Notes under the pieces: model-generated
Databases searched by the model: none
Told to the model about the DNA's origin: nothing
Seen by the model: only the letters and a program-made list of their open reading frames with translations
Shown here: piece by piece, positions 10,301-22,088 of the stretch
Numbering within the stretch: the stretch's first letter is position 1
Layout of the letters: each line of letters starts with the position of its first letter
Source of the DNA: Favolaschia claudopus
Lineage: Eukaryota; Basidiomycota; Agaricomycetes; Agaricales; Mycenaceae
Direction: 5' to 3'
Assembly (NCBI GenBank): GCA_037176885.1
Contig: JAWWNJ010000012.1
Span: 1,612,001 to 1,676,000, forward strand
DNA length: 64,000 nt
Program-made: the position numbers and the translations under genes

Positions 10301-12778
10301 AGGCATGGTCGTCCTCCGCAAGTTGGACATTCGGCGTCGCTGGCGCCGATGCCGCATGACTGTAGGGCGTGTCCCCAGGCGAAGGCGGAAGCAGCTCCGG
10401 TATCGCGTTCATCATATGGTGCATTTCCGGCCCCGGCGTGAACACGTTACTACCAGCCCAATCACCATGCAATCCATGCTGCGCCGGACTCTCCGCAAAC
10501 AACGGCGGCGACATACCGGGTAAACCTCCGAAGCTGAGAGGTGCCGGCCCCGCAGCAGGCGTGAGCCCCGAAGTAAAATGATGTTGCTCCGTCATCGACG
10601 TAGCCGTTTCGCTTGTGAGAGGAAGCGGCGCATGGGGTACCACAGGATGATCGAAGAAGCTGAAATCGTCCTCTGTGAAATCAGCATCGTAATCCATTAG
10701 AGACGCTTCTCGCTGCCGGTCAGTCCCAGCGCCGCTCATGGAGAAGTTCATGCCCATGCCCATGTCAATCATGCCGCTCATGGAACCAAAATCGTTCATA
10801 GCCATGTCAATGTCCATGTATGACTGGTCGCCGAAGGGATCGAAAGTTTGGGGCTGCTGCTGCTGCTGGACCTGAACAGGCGGCTGTTGTGGTGGCACGA
10901 CGGCAGGAGGGAGTGTCGTCGGCTGGGGGACAGCAGGAACAATGGGCGGACCGGTAGAGGTTACAGGTGACGTCCGACCACCATTTAGCGGGACAACCAA
11001 GGGCGTATCCGCTTGAGGAGGCGAGGGGTAAAAGGCAGTCGGACCTTGACCCACTTGTTGTTGGCTAGCACTTGCCGCCGGCTGAGGGACTGTAGGCGGG
11101 GCAGAGGCTATTGCGGACTGTGGAGTGGCGGGAGGAACAGAGGTAGGTGTTGCAGCAGGATTGGTCACACTTGTAGTTCCGGAGGTGCTGGCTCTTCCCA
11201 ATCGAGGAGAACCACCATCCCGTTCGCGCTCTCGCCTCAAGCGTTCACGCTCTTTTTCGCGCTCCTTCGTCACAGCATCAACATATCCGTTTACCTCTGC
11301 CGCGGTGTGACGCAATCCCCGAGAGCGCGACCGAGTGAAAGCGCGAAATGCACGCAAAGCGTGTGGTGCTGGTGTGGCTGGACATGACGACGGCCGAAAC
11401 GGACTCTGGAGGCGAGTTTGGGTAGAGGGCGAAAAGAGTGACGGAGGAGGGGCGGCCGCACTTACTTGAGGCGAAGGCTGCAGTTGTGCTGGAAGCTCGG
11501 GAATATAAGCGAGCGGTTCCCGCCTTCCGGCCCAACATGCAAGGGTTGCTGTCGAGCAAGGAACAAAAGAGAGGCAGAGACTGCTCGGGTAGATTATAGT
11601 GATCCCCTTGTCCTCGCCCTGCTTGTTCTCCACGCTTATCCATGCAATTATAAATTTGGTCTCCTGCCTTTCGGTGGAATTTTTGGAAGAAAACCAGTGA
11701 TCATCGGCATCTTCCTCAACATCCCATCCGCTGACACCCAAACCGCGGAGAGAGTCGTGAAATTGTCGTCGAAGACCTGACGTAGGGCCAGAGTAGGACG
11801 CAAGATAGAATGCCGGTGTTCCGTGTGGAAGTAGTATGATAGGCGCGCCTTGAGCGAGCGGCCGGCCAGGACCATGGGGCAACACGAGAAACGGTGTCGT
11901 ATGAAGTTGTGGGTGAACTATTAGCTGCGGTGCGGGGGAAGAAGACAGATCTATTTGCAGCTGACAGTATATGAGAGGCCGGCAGGAGGCGTGGGCGTCC
12001 CATCCCTTGCTCCATTCGGTGGAACTAGGCGGTGGGTCAAGAAGAAACCCTCCCTTTAAACCCTTGGCCAGCCTTTTGCGGCCGCTTTGGCGGGGATTTG
12101 AAGCGTCCGAGATATCGGAAACGAGACGTAGACGGATGGCTTGGAGAAAATGGCTGTACACAAGTCGCAAAGATTGACGGGGTAAATGGTGTTGAGATGC
12201 AGGGGAGGAAGGCTCTGAGCAACTAGAGCAAGGTGTTGCCAGGTCGGAACACGATGAGCAACAGGGATAGATATCCGAAGGAGCAAAAGATATTCTTGAT
12301 GTGGCTAGAGGTAAAAATAGTCGGTCAACCAGAGAGAATAGACCATGACCAGAGAGAAGGAAGCTCTCCGTAGCGGAGTGAATAGCGAGTCATCACGAAT
12401 TTGTGGTAGAGCAGACAGAAGTAGGGAAACCGAATGAACGAACTTACCAATTAAGCCATCGAAATGAAGTGAAGTGAGCTCCGTTGGGTCGTCGCCCTGC
12501 TTTCCTATGCAGAAAGCATACATGCAAGAGTCCGTCCCCCTTATATGTACACTCGTTAGAATAGAGTGAGTGAGCGTCGCCGATCCACTTTGATTCCGGG
12601 CAACCACTTCTCTCCTGGCCACTTCCAGGATATCACTGTAAGCTCTTGAATGCGAGCTTGGACCTGCCAGCGGAGAGTAGATGAAGCAAGAGATCAAGGC
12701 ATCTTTGGGGAGTGAGATAGAGTATGAGAGTAGCTTGTCCGACGCTGCTAAGCGTGGCGTAGGCGTCCTGATAGACAT
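7337..12778 (-). CDS. MED13: Mediator kinase-module subunit 13 (Med13/Srb9/Ssn2)
   Basis: This large nuclear protein bridges the CDK8 kinase module to core Mediator and controls RNA polymerase II transcription. The first exon (12448-12778, MSIRTPTPRLAASDKLLSYS) ends at GTAAGT. The long central exon covers about 9040-12200. It holds the N-terminal Med13 module, with an LLPHGTPAFYLASYSGPTSG segment and the KGITIIYPSSLCLSF motif. A long Ser/Pro/Gln-rich disordered stretch (including QVQQQQQPQTF) follows. The C-terminal Med13 domain is in the exons at 8260-9030 and 7337-8197 and contains YSFSECGKWILCACVDQRG, KVWDFACGFA, WRIVFSKLG and PWTFLP. Total length is about 1,650 aa, in the family range. 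How exon 1 joins the long exon (about 12150-12300) is unresolved. The stop is at 7337-7339. Confidence 0.88.
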
Positions 12779-13189
12779 TGTGGTGGTGGAGAACAGCGAG
12801 GAGAGGTGTGCGTAAGGAAAAACTGCGGTGCTTCACAGACGGCGCAAGTGGTAGAGTCACCGCTGAGCAAAAGATAAGGCCATGCACGGTGTCCGACGCC
12901 GACGTCGCTCGAGAGCCCCAGACAGTTGGTTTCCGATTTCGGACTTGAGCGGAAGTATTTGACAGTTCACGTGGACTTTCCTATTTTGGGCCATCCTGCG
13001 AATTCTCGTTCACGAATCGCGGTCCAACTCAAAGATCCGCTCAATGTTTTCTCGGTGGGAGGACAAAAATTATGAATCTATTATGTATGTACGTACAAAA
13101 GGACAAACGGTGTCTCTCCCACCATTAAAAGAGAGCAGGAGGCGATCAAATCTCCCCTAGGCTCCTGGCTCCAACGCCCAGGAGCGTGA
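12779..13189 (-). promoter_or_regulatory. Upstream region of MED13
   Basis: This 411-bp stretch lies between the MED13 start and the stop of the next minus-strand gene. It must contain the MED13 promoter and the 3' end of that neighbour. No coding potential is evident. Confidence 0.4.
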
Positions 13190-14311
13190 TCAGGCCTTAG
13201 CTGCCACTGGTTGTGGCGTTCTCGCCTTCTGATTATCTGCGAATTGGCGGAGAAGAGAATCTTTGCGGCGTTTTAGTGTATCGATAGTTGCTTGCTGGGC
13301 GGCGAACTCCTGCGCTATCTTCTTGAGGGCCTGTTCATGGTCGTTGATCTCAGTTCTATGAGAGCGGATTGAGAGTTTGAGCCACGAGTACTACGGGAAA
13401 GGAACATTTCAGTATAGGATCGCCACCGTAGATGCAAAGAATGGAGAAGGGTGCACATACTTGAGTCTCCAACCGAGCGTTCTCGAATTCATTCACAAAC
13501 CTTTCCAGCTGGACCTGGAGAGTCGGCGTTTGGTGTTTGTTTAGCGTCAACTCCTCCAGGAAATCATTCAGCACGCTGTAGAAGCGGTTGACCATCAGTT
13601 TTAGGATGTGCGGAAACTCGCCGGAGAGACGTACTGGATAAGCTTGTCAACCGTCTTGCCGTGCTTTTCGTGCCAGTCTTCCGCATCGCAGGAGGTCATA
13701 GGTCCACACTTGTGATGTTGGCTATGAAACTGAGGCATAGCCAGTAAATCGGTGAAGATTTCCACCAGTCTACCGCAGCTCCGACAGCATCCTTCGACCG
13801 ATAGGAACTCAGAGCATTCTTGGAGGCACTAGGAGAGTAACATGAACTTCTTGAAGGTCAGGAAGAGCTGATTCAAACAGACCTGGAGCATAAAATGCGT
13901 TCTGCTAACGCATTGATTAATGAGATGTGTAGTGCGGTGCGACTGAGCATCCCAGCGGACAGCCAGTGGATCCGTTGGTGGAGGGGAAAAGGGATTCGGA
14001 GGCGCGAGCGCATCAGCGAAGCGGTTGTAGTTGAGGGGAGTAACGAAATCCGGGATCGCACTGGCAAAGGTCGAATCTGGTTGTGGGTACGGTCGTTCTT
14101 GATCTGGATGCTGGCCACCAGGAGCAATGGATGTATGAGGACCACCCCCGAATATTTCATCGGGAGCAACAGAAGGGCGATGATGACCGGAAGAGCGTCG
14201 GGGCAGTTCCGGTCCTTTGCCTTTTCTGTCCATCTTCGCGTCCTCAACGATTTGAACCCGTTTGGTTGGGGCACCGCTGCGAGGCTCGGGCGTAGGTGTT
14301 ACTTCAGCCAT
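13190..14311 (-). CDS. Unidentified protein with Cys/His segment and C-terminal coiled coil
   Basis: I do not recognise the family. ATG at 14309-14311 opens an exon rich in Pro/Ser (MAEVTPTPEPRSGAPTKR). Short exons follow. One carries CLQECSEFLSVEGCCRSCGR plus later His and Cys residues (QHHKCGPMTSC), which might bind a metal. Another, NRFYSVLNDFLEELTLNKHQ, is helical. The last (EINDHEQALKKIAQEF...TIDTLKRRKDSLLRQF) has heptad-like spacing typical of a coiled coil and ends at TGA (complement of 13190-13192). The introns are about 50 nt with clear GT-AG ends. The spliced length is about 300 aa. The gene is transcribed in the same direction as MED13, just upstream of it. A structural or adaptor role is possible but not shown. 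Confidence 0.65.
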
Positions 14312-14707
14312 CTGGATTCCGCAAAAAAAGTGTAGTGACGGTGGTTTCTGTCCAGCAGTTCTTTAAATGCAATTTTGTATTGGTAGCTACTGCTCGAGAT
14401 TGGGCGATCTGTGGGTCCATGATGCATTGCGATACAAGGTTGCCAGCAACGGAAACAAAAGGACGGAGGCTTGAACAAGGCCCCAAGAATGACAGAAGAC
14501 AATAGAACAATGGCACAGAGACAACAAGGTCTTCTAAGTTCTTGTACTTCAAATCGGTACCAGAGATGGGCATAGAGCGGGGCGTCGCCAGCGTCTGGTC
14601 AGGCTAGCCATTATGTGGGAATTGTAGTGCAGCTGCGTTATGCTACTTGGCATCCAGGAACATTTGGAGAATATTGTTTACGCGTCAAAGCCAGCAGTTG
14701 AACGGTA
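14312..14707. other. Intergenic region, nothing recognised
   Basis: About 400 bp lie between the start of the coiled-coil gene and the left arm of the fold-back repeat. The region probably carries that gene's promoter. Confidence 0.3.
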
Positions 14708-15816
14708 ATGGAGTCCGAAAATAGGTTATTACCTTTTCTGGTTATTGATCCAGCTCAAACGCGTCTTTGTGGACGTGACCTATCTTTTTATTCTCGAATT
14801 ACCCCCACTTCTGCCTATGACATTGTGAACTCACCTTTCTTGACTTGTCGATCTGACGAATCTCACTTTATTGACGCAACCACAATTTAGAAAACTTGAC
14901 TTGACCCAGGTTTTTTGTTGTGGATCCAACATAATCAGCTTGTTGAACGGACCTCAGTTGCTTATCGAGTTGACCCCATTTTATGGCTTGTTGGCTTGTT
15001 GAACTGACCCCACTTTTTACCTGAGTCACGTTGTTGATCCCACTGCACTTTTTGGGTATTCCGATTGTTGAACTGACTGCACTTTCGAAATCTCAAATCG
15101 TTGAACCAGCCTTCAATGATTAGCTTCACTGGCAGGCTCATTCCTTCAGATTAAAATCAGAGACTCGAGTTCCCTTCAGTACACGGTGAAAAAATCCCCG
15201 AGAATTGTTACTCCTGGAGATAGTAGTACATATCCTGTGCTAGTAAGTAGAAGCCATCCCTCGAGACGAATCAAGTTCTGCTTTTACAAAATTTTGGCGT
15301 ACAACTGAGTGTTATTAAATCAACACCTTGCTACTAGCTAGCATGGTTTTGCCGTGTTTGACGCGTCCTGGAATTAAGCCTCAATTCTTCAAGTTCAACT
15401 TTCGTGACGCGTCGCAATGGCCCCGGCGGTCCCATGGTATCTATCAACTGCGCGTGATTTCCAAAAGTTGGGCTGATTCCACAAGCAGGAGCTGGAAAGT
15501 GAGGTTGGTTCAACAAACTCAATGTCTCAAAAGTAAGGTTGGTTCAACATATGGAACTCGAAAAAAGTGGGGGGGACTCCATAACTATGAAATGCCAGGT
15601 CCATTAGCAAAATGAGCCAGGTCCATAGCGGAAACCTGGCGTCAGGTCAACATTCTTAAATATGGGGTCAAGTCAATAAATCGCGAAAAGCTCGTTCGGT
15701 AAGTCAAATCACGGGTCAAATCCATAGTTGCACCGCGCCAGATCAAGAATCGGGAAATTGGGCTGAGTCGATTACCAGAAAAGGCAATAACTTGTTTTGC
15801 AATGGAGTCCATGGAG
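14708..15816. mobile_element. Degenerate fold-back-like element with inverted termini
   Basis: The left end (14708 onward, ATGGAGTCC then GGTTATTACCTTTTCTGG) reappears as a diverged reverse complement at the right end (about 15760-15816, AGTTATTGCCTTTTCTGG when read on the minus strand). Within a 28-nt block 24 positions agree. Inward of the arms, the left half repeatedly carries TTGAAC(T)GACCCCACTTT-type motifs. The right half carries the opposite orientation (GGGGTCAAGTCAA, CAGGTCAACA), so the palindromic theme spans the whole 1.1 kb. No transposase is present. The arms are decayed, so the limits are approximate. Confidence 0.5.
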
Positions 15817-16207
15817 AGATGCAGTGTTGTCACATAATCACACGCCCACCTGACGTGACAGCTGGTGTCTTGCCGAAGATGCCGGTATCAAATTACCTCA
15901 GCCTGTTTATCCTTTCCGGAATCCGAGTCTTTCCTTCTGACTCTACGACCGTTGTTGAAAATTCTGAAGAGTTCTGGGAAAATCTTCCCAACATTCTGAA
16001 CTTTGAACAAGTCTGGCATCTCCCTCGCTTTCTGGGCCAACTTCTCCGGCCAATCTGAAAAATATCGCAAGATTTGCACATACCTGGAAGAACGTACACC
16101 CAGGGCATCCTTTACCCAGCAGAAGAACTAAGAAACACCATAGAATCATTCCTTTGTCACCTCTGGAGCAATTCGCCCACGTCATTTCCCGCATAATCTT
16201 AACGACC
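15817..16207. promoter_or_regulatory. Upstream region of the pseudouridine synthase gene
   Basis: About 390 bp lie between the fold-back repeat and the ATG at 16208. No ORF is convincing. The region presumably includes the promoter. Confidence 0.35.
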
Positions 16208-18695
16208 ATGGATCCAGAGAACCATCCTTCAATCTCTACAATTCCCGTGCCTCTGGGGTTGAAAAAGGTGCAGCCGTACTGGTATCCGTATACCACGATG
16301 GCCAAGGGACGCTGGCTCAATCGGGAGCTACTCGAAGTTGTGTCGACGGAATTCAGAGACCGATCGATGGAATATTATGTGAGTTTTTTGACCAGGACGT
16401 CGAAAGTGGTCAAGATTTTGGAAACAGCTGTCACCCTCATTGACTAAATATAATACAGAGATATGCCTTGGAATCCGGTGTTACCACTGTGAATGGCAAG
16501 ATTGCGCGTCCTGAAACTATCATCAAGAACGGTGATCGTATTGAGTATGCACCATATGTGCCGACGAGATTGAGAGTGAACGTATTCTGCCAGAAACATT
16601 GTTCACCGCCATGAACCGCCGGTCACCTCAACACCCGTAAAAATTCTCCACCACGATGTAGAACGGGAGTTCGTCGTCATAGACAAACCTGGCAGCATCG
16701 TTCGTCCGTCGAATTTTGTGCTTCTATTCACTCTCGTCTTACAATGCCGTCTTTGAGCCTATCCATGGAACTGGTAGATATTTCAAGAACACCCTCATAG
16801 AGATCCTGCAGGACGAATTCGGTCTCAAAACTTATCGTGAGTTTCATCGACCTCGTCAATTACCGTCTTATCAACAAGTAAATCTAGCTGTGAACAGATT
16901 GGATCGACTCACATCCGGGCTCATGATTTTACCATTGTCGTCGAAGTGTGCAAACAAAATGGCTAGGGAATTCGAAGTGAATACGGTGCACAAGGACTAC
17001 GTGGCCAGATGCAAGGGTAAATTTACCGAGTATGTTCACTGCTAATCGATTTCTCGAATGAACTGAGCACCCCCCAAGTGAGGAGGTCACCTGCGAGGAA
17101 CCCCTCATCACCTTGGACAGGCAGATGGGTCTTAATATCGTCCATCCCGAGGGGAAGGTGCGCCGGGTCGACGACCCTCTTCCTATACGCTCTGACTTTC
17201 ATTAGCCCGCCCAAACGGTTTTCAAACTCATTCGGTACGATGCCAACACCGATACCAGCGTCGTTCTTTGTGAGCTATCCTCCGCGTATCTGTCAGCCCC
17301 AGCTCATATCTTCAGGCACCCCACTCACAGGCCGCTGTACGTCCGGACCTTCTCTGGACGTAGTCTCTCATTGAATTTTTGTTTTCGAATTAATAGCGCA
17401 CCAGATACGGGTTCATCTGCAGTTCCTCGGACATCCCATTGCTAATGACCCAGTGTACTCCGAGAAGAGAATTTGGGTAGGGTTACATTTTCCATTCCTC
17501 CTGCTTTCATTTCATTTCATGAAACATGACTAGGGCGAAGGTCTTGGGAGAGGCGGCATCGATACCACTCCGAGCCAGGAGCGAACGGCGCCGGTCCCCC
17601 CGCCGCATCTCCAGCAGCATACAGAAGCCACCGGTAACCCGGAATCATTGACCAAGGTCGTACTGTCAGAATCAGGTGCCGAGAATCCTTTGGCCGTCCC
17701 ATACCCCAAGCTCCTTCCGCGCGAAACTGGAGAGGATATCGGCATGGGCTCTCCCGTACCGTTATCTAGCGAGGCAGTAGGGGTTATCACGCGGTTGAGG
17801 AATATGAAGGTCAGCCGGCTATCTGGCGCTGCTGCTCTGTATCACTGTATGAATGACCTTCGGTGATTAACAGGACGAGGATGAAGATTGGGGCCGTTGG
17901 CGCGACGTCGTTTTCCGAGCCAAAGGAGCTTTAGCACCGGCTAATATGAAGATAAAGCAATATCCACAGAACAAGCGGAGGCGGGGGAGGGCGGAATTTG
18001 TTGATTTTATCACCGAAACCCCAATTGCGGGTGTTTCGGAGAGCAGCACGACGGTCGAGTCTAGTTCTTCGGCACCTCCCGAGGCGAGAACACCTGAGGC
18101 TGCTTCCGATGCAGGCCGCGTTTCCGCTCTTGCAATTGTAGAGTCTTCGCCGTTGGTCCCTTTAGCCACTGCAGATCCAGTTGTCTCTGTCGTCTCGCAT
18201 CAGACACCTGAGGCTAGCTTGCCCTCAGAAGAAACCGCGGTCTCAAGCAATAACAGCGGCCTGCCGTCCAGTTTGAGCACCGCTACCGAGGAGTCTATTT
18301 CGCCATTTCCCGCCACAACAACGACTCCTTCAGGAGACGAAGATATTCCACGGCTTTCATCTCCTCCCGAAACTCCCCAACCACCCCCCGCTCAACCGGG
18401 CACTACGCCACCTTCCGAAGCCGAAGTCTCCTCCGCCCCCCCGCAGCCACCGCAGCTTACATTGGCCGAAGCAATTGAACGGGCAACTGAGATGGAAGCC
18501 AACGCACAAGCCAGCACAGTAGCGTTGTCGGAGAATTCATTTTGCCCCGAATGCTACCTCCCGCTGCACCCGGATCCCAAACCCGAGAAGCTTTATATAT
18601 TTTTGCATGCGCTCAAGTATACGACGAGCCTGGGTACGTTTGAGACGCCTTTGCCCGAATGGGCTGCAGAAGGGTGGGAGTGGGACCGGTCGTAG
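16208..18695 (+). CDS. PUS9: RluA-type pseudouridine synthase (Pus9/Rib2-like)
   Basis: Spliced exons give an N-terminal [17 protein letters not shown] segment, an S4-like part ([20 protein letters not shown]) and IVHRHEPPV. The PUS catalytic core with [14 protein letters not shown] follows, where the Asp is the catalytic residue. Then come [20 protein letters not shown] and a long Pro/Ser/Thr-rich spacer. The conserved C-terminal block [20 protein letters not shown] ends in [11 protein letters not shown]. Yeast Pus9 modifies position 32 of mitochondrial tRNAs, and Rib2 modifies cytosolic tRNAs and carries a deaminase domain. No deaminase is seen here, so Pus9/Pus8-like activity is the better guess. 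The ATG at 16208 opens directly into family sequence. The introns are short, with donors such as 16381 and 16838. The stop is at 18693-18695. Cellular location is not determined. Confidence 0.82.
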
Positions 18696-19500
18696 CTGTA
18701 TAGTTCGGGGGTGGTGCGCGTTTTGGCTCCCATTTGCTTTGATTGTCAGGTCCGACGAGCACAATATTGACAAGGATGTCGACTTACAGTATCACGATGC
18801 ACAGCTCGTATTGATTGACCGAATCTTCTCCCGTTTTCTATTTGTCAACCCGAAAGCGCAAGACCTGCCTGAGAAGATTGGGCACATCCGCGTTGACCAT
18901 CGCAGCGTCCGTGCTCAGCGCGCAATTCTAGTCCGAATGGTTCATTGCGACACGCCGTTGACACAAAAATTCAAGACTTCAACCTCTATACGTACCTTTG
19001 TCCGCACTACGGGCACTTTCACCGATCGCAGTTGCTTAAACGAACCTACTTTCTAAATCCGCCTGGTATTGCCCAACGGGCCGCAAGTATCTTCTCTATT
19101 CTTCTCTATGAGCTGTCGTCAATGACCAGCGAGAGTCGTTTCTTTCTCCGTCGGAATGCATTCTCCGAGGCCTTTCTTGTGCCTTGGGTCAGCACCCCTC
19201 CGTCCAGACTAGGAAGTCTTGCTCCCTCTTGATACATCACGGCACCGAGGGTTTGCTTCCCGCTTCTTCAAGTTCTTTCTTGGACAGCATGCGCCACTGG
19301 AATACCCAAATTTTGCCAGTGGCCACGGATACGACTAAAGGAAGGACACCTGTTGTAGGATCTTGCGTCATGCGCTTTGGATCAACTCTTTGCCGCCTTG
19401 AGTGCTTTCGGTCTTGAATTCATTATACGCCAGCCAGCACAGCTCGGATATGGCAAGCAAGGACTGTCCCTTTATCGCATGATTCTACCGCGGATATAAA
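18696..19500. other. Intergenic region upstream of the P450 gene
   Basis: About 800 bp with only short ORFs. One open stretch (about 18750-19050, +) has no recognisable motif and may be chance or a relic. The P450 promoter should lie towards 19300-19500. Confidence 0.35.
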
Positions 19501-21876
19501 ATGCTCGAAGGAACCGACGAACGGTACAGTTCCTTGTGGTCCCCTCCGATGCAGCTTTTACTCTCCATTGCATGTCTGGTCGGTTTACTTGTGTGCTATG
19601 CAACATACAGGCACTTGAGGCGTATTTCGATCGCGGATGTGCCTGGTCCCAAACCATCTTCATGGATATTAGGTGCGTACTTCTCGGGACCTCAACCTAA
19701 AGCCAGTGCTCACATCGACCCAGGAAATATGCCCGAATTGTTTGGGGGCGAAGTAGGAGAGGTAGCTTTATAACCAGTTTCGACTGGAACCGGACTCAAA
19801 ATTTTCAGGTCGAATTCAAATGGCAAGAGATTTACGGTGGTGTTATCAAAGTCAAGGGTCCTTTTGGGGTCATCTCTTCCACTCCGACATGGAATCTCTA
19901 CTCATGGTTGTCGCAGGAAGACCGACTCCTTGTCACGGATCCCAAGGCTTTGCAATATATTTACCAGACCGCAGGATATCGCTTTCACAAGCAGGCAGAG
20001 CGCAAAGAACTAACCAGGCTGATCAGGTACTATACAGACTACCCTTGTGCATTGAACTGCCTACTGAATCTTCGTTAGCGGTCGAGGAATCTTATGGGCA
20101 GATGGTACGCAGGCAACTAAACTGAAACAAAAAAAACCGACCTGTATCAGGACATGACCATAAACGACACAAAAAAGTGATGCTTCCAGCCTTCTCGACA
20201 CCTGAAATGAAAGCACTTGTACCTCTTTTCTTTTCGTACGCCGCTCAGGTACCTGTTGGCGAGGTGCTTAAACTTTATAAACCCCGTCTGAATCCTTTTC
20301 AAGATCAGCGCGAAGTGGAAGGACATCATCGGCGCTGCAGCGGACCAGTCGGCCGTGTTGGACATTACTGGGTACAGTGTACACCTATTTTTCTCGCTGC
20401 ATCATATCGAATTTGCTTCAGATGGGTGGCGCGCGCAACCCTTGATGCGATGGGAGAAGGTAAGCGGACAGTGCGAATAGTCCGCCGACTCACAGGTTTC
20501 CCCAGCCGCTTTCGATTATCAGTTCGGCGCTATGGAGAATGCAGACAATGTGGTCGGCAAGGCATGGCATGGTGTATTGTAAGTTGTTTTTATTTCATGT
20601 AAATTGCCATCCATAATCGTCCGTTGTAGTATGGACACCTTTGGATCGCCATCTGCCGCAAGTTTGCTGGGACTGAGCTTGTTACAATATATCCCTCGAT
20701 TTATACGCGAATTCTTAGTCGACAACATTCCCTCGCGAGGATTGCAGCATGTCCGCTATACCGCGCAAGTCACTACAACTGTGGCTCGAGAACTAGTGGC
20801 GTCCAAATCAGCCGCGCTTCTCCAAGGGAAGGGTAGTCGAGATATCATGAGCTTATTGGGTGAAGTAGATCCTCGCATTCCTTCGCACATCGCTGATTCC
20901 GCTCCCCAAGTCAAAGCAAATGTCTCGGAAAACGAGCAAACGAAGCTCAACGAGGACGAGCTTCTATCGCAGATGAGGACCATAATAATGGCAGGCCACG
21001 AAAGTTTGTTGCGAGAGCTTTGTATTAGCTTCCCTCGCTGACCCTGCTATCAGCCACGGCCAACAGTTTCAGCTGGGCAGTCCTCGAACTCGCATTGCAC
21101 CCTGAGATCCAATCAAGACTGCGAAGCGAGATACGCAGCATGGAGCGGACGGTTCGAGCTCGGGGGAGCTTCGAGTTTACCCCCACAGATATCGAGTCTA
21201 TGCCTTATCTATTGGCGGTTGTAAAGGTTCGTATCGCTTCAGCCTCGCCGCTACCATTGAAATGAGCATCGAAACAGGAAGTCCTTCGCTTCCACCCGGT
21301 TTCATTCAACAACTTTAGGCAAAGCGCAACGGACGATGTGCTCCCTCTCTCCCGGCCACTAACGCTGCGATCCGGCGAAGTGATCAATGAACTGCCGGTG
21401 CCTAAAGGCCAGAAGGTTATCATCTCCATCGCGGCGTATAATCGCAACAAGGACGTTTTCGGGGCTGACGCGCATACTTTTAATCCTGAACGGTGGCTAA
21501 ACGGCGCGATGCGCAAACCAGAGGCACCAGTCGGGGCTTACGCTAATCTGTAAGCCACCTTGTTAGCCTAGGTAGTCCAAGCTTAACGCTCCCAGGCTCA
21601 CTTTTTCTGGAGGCGTAAGGACATGCATCGGATGGCGATTGGCGTGGGTTACTGGTCCTCATCTCTCTAGAAGCAACTCATAATTTGTTCAGGGTTCTCG
21701 AGCTGCAGGCGTTTTTGATCGAGCTCGTCGGTAGCTTCGAATTCTCGCCCGCACCTTCTGGCACACGCGTTCGGAGGGAGGCGTGTGTGGTGATGTGTCC
21801 GGCTTTGGAGGGCGAGAGGGACAAAGGTGTGCAGCTGCCGTTGACAGTAAGGGCCGCGTCTACGGAGTATGATTAG
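19501..21876 (+). CDS. Cytochrome P450 monooxygenase
   Basis: This is a membrane-anchored, haem-thiolate oxygenase of the fungal ER. The N-terminus (MQLLLSIACLVGLLVCYATY) is a membrane anchor, followed by a DVPGPKPSSWILG proline hinge. Later exons give the I-helix AGHET(T) motif, completed across an intron near 21004-21053. They also give the K-helix EVLR, FNPERWLNG and the haem loop FSGGVRTCIGWR with the Cys ligand, so the enzyme should be functional. About ten short introns are needed. One of them, at 19869-19916, is stop-free and a multiple of three. ATG 19501 and TAG 21874-21876 are well placed, giving about 540 aa. No biosynthetic core gene is adjacent, so substrate is unknown. The sequence suits one of the large basidiomycete P450 families, but I cannot name the CYP number. 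Confidence 0.85.
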
Positions 21877-22088
21877 TGAACCTTCGGAGTGAAGACCATC
21901 ATAGTGTTCTGTTCTTGAGCCATTCATATTATCAGCACAATGTACTCTTAGGATATGCGTACTAATCGAGTTGAGATCATCCAAATGATAATTTGGGTCG
22001 GCTCCAAGTCTAGATCATTCAACGCCCCAGGTGGCCGTTAAACTCGTTCGGTCCCAATACAATACTGATACAAGCGACGCAACGGACA
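21877..22088. other. Convergent 3' intergenic region (P450 / CWC15)
   Basis: About 210 bp separate the two convergent stop codons. No feature is recognised. Confidence 0.35.

Noticed and set aside
16208..18695. DRAP deaminase domain as in Rib2
   Set aside because: The C-terminal part is a Pro/Ser spacer and a short conserved block. No cytidine-deaminase-type zinc motif is seen.
18750..19056. Possible small gene between the pseudouridine synthase and the P450
   Set aside because: No recognisable motif, start context or splice pattern. Left as intergenic.
19501..21876. P450 as part of a biosynthetic gene cluster
   Set aside because: Its direct neighbours are a pseudouridine synthase and a splicing factor. 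No synthase, cyclase or peptide-synthetase gene is nearby.
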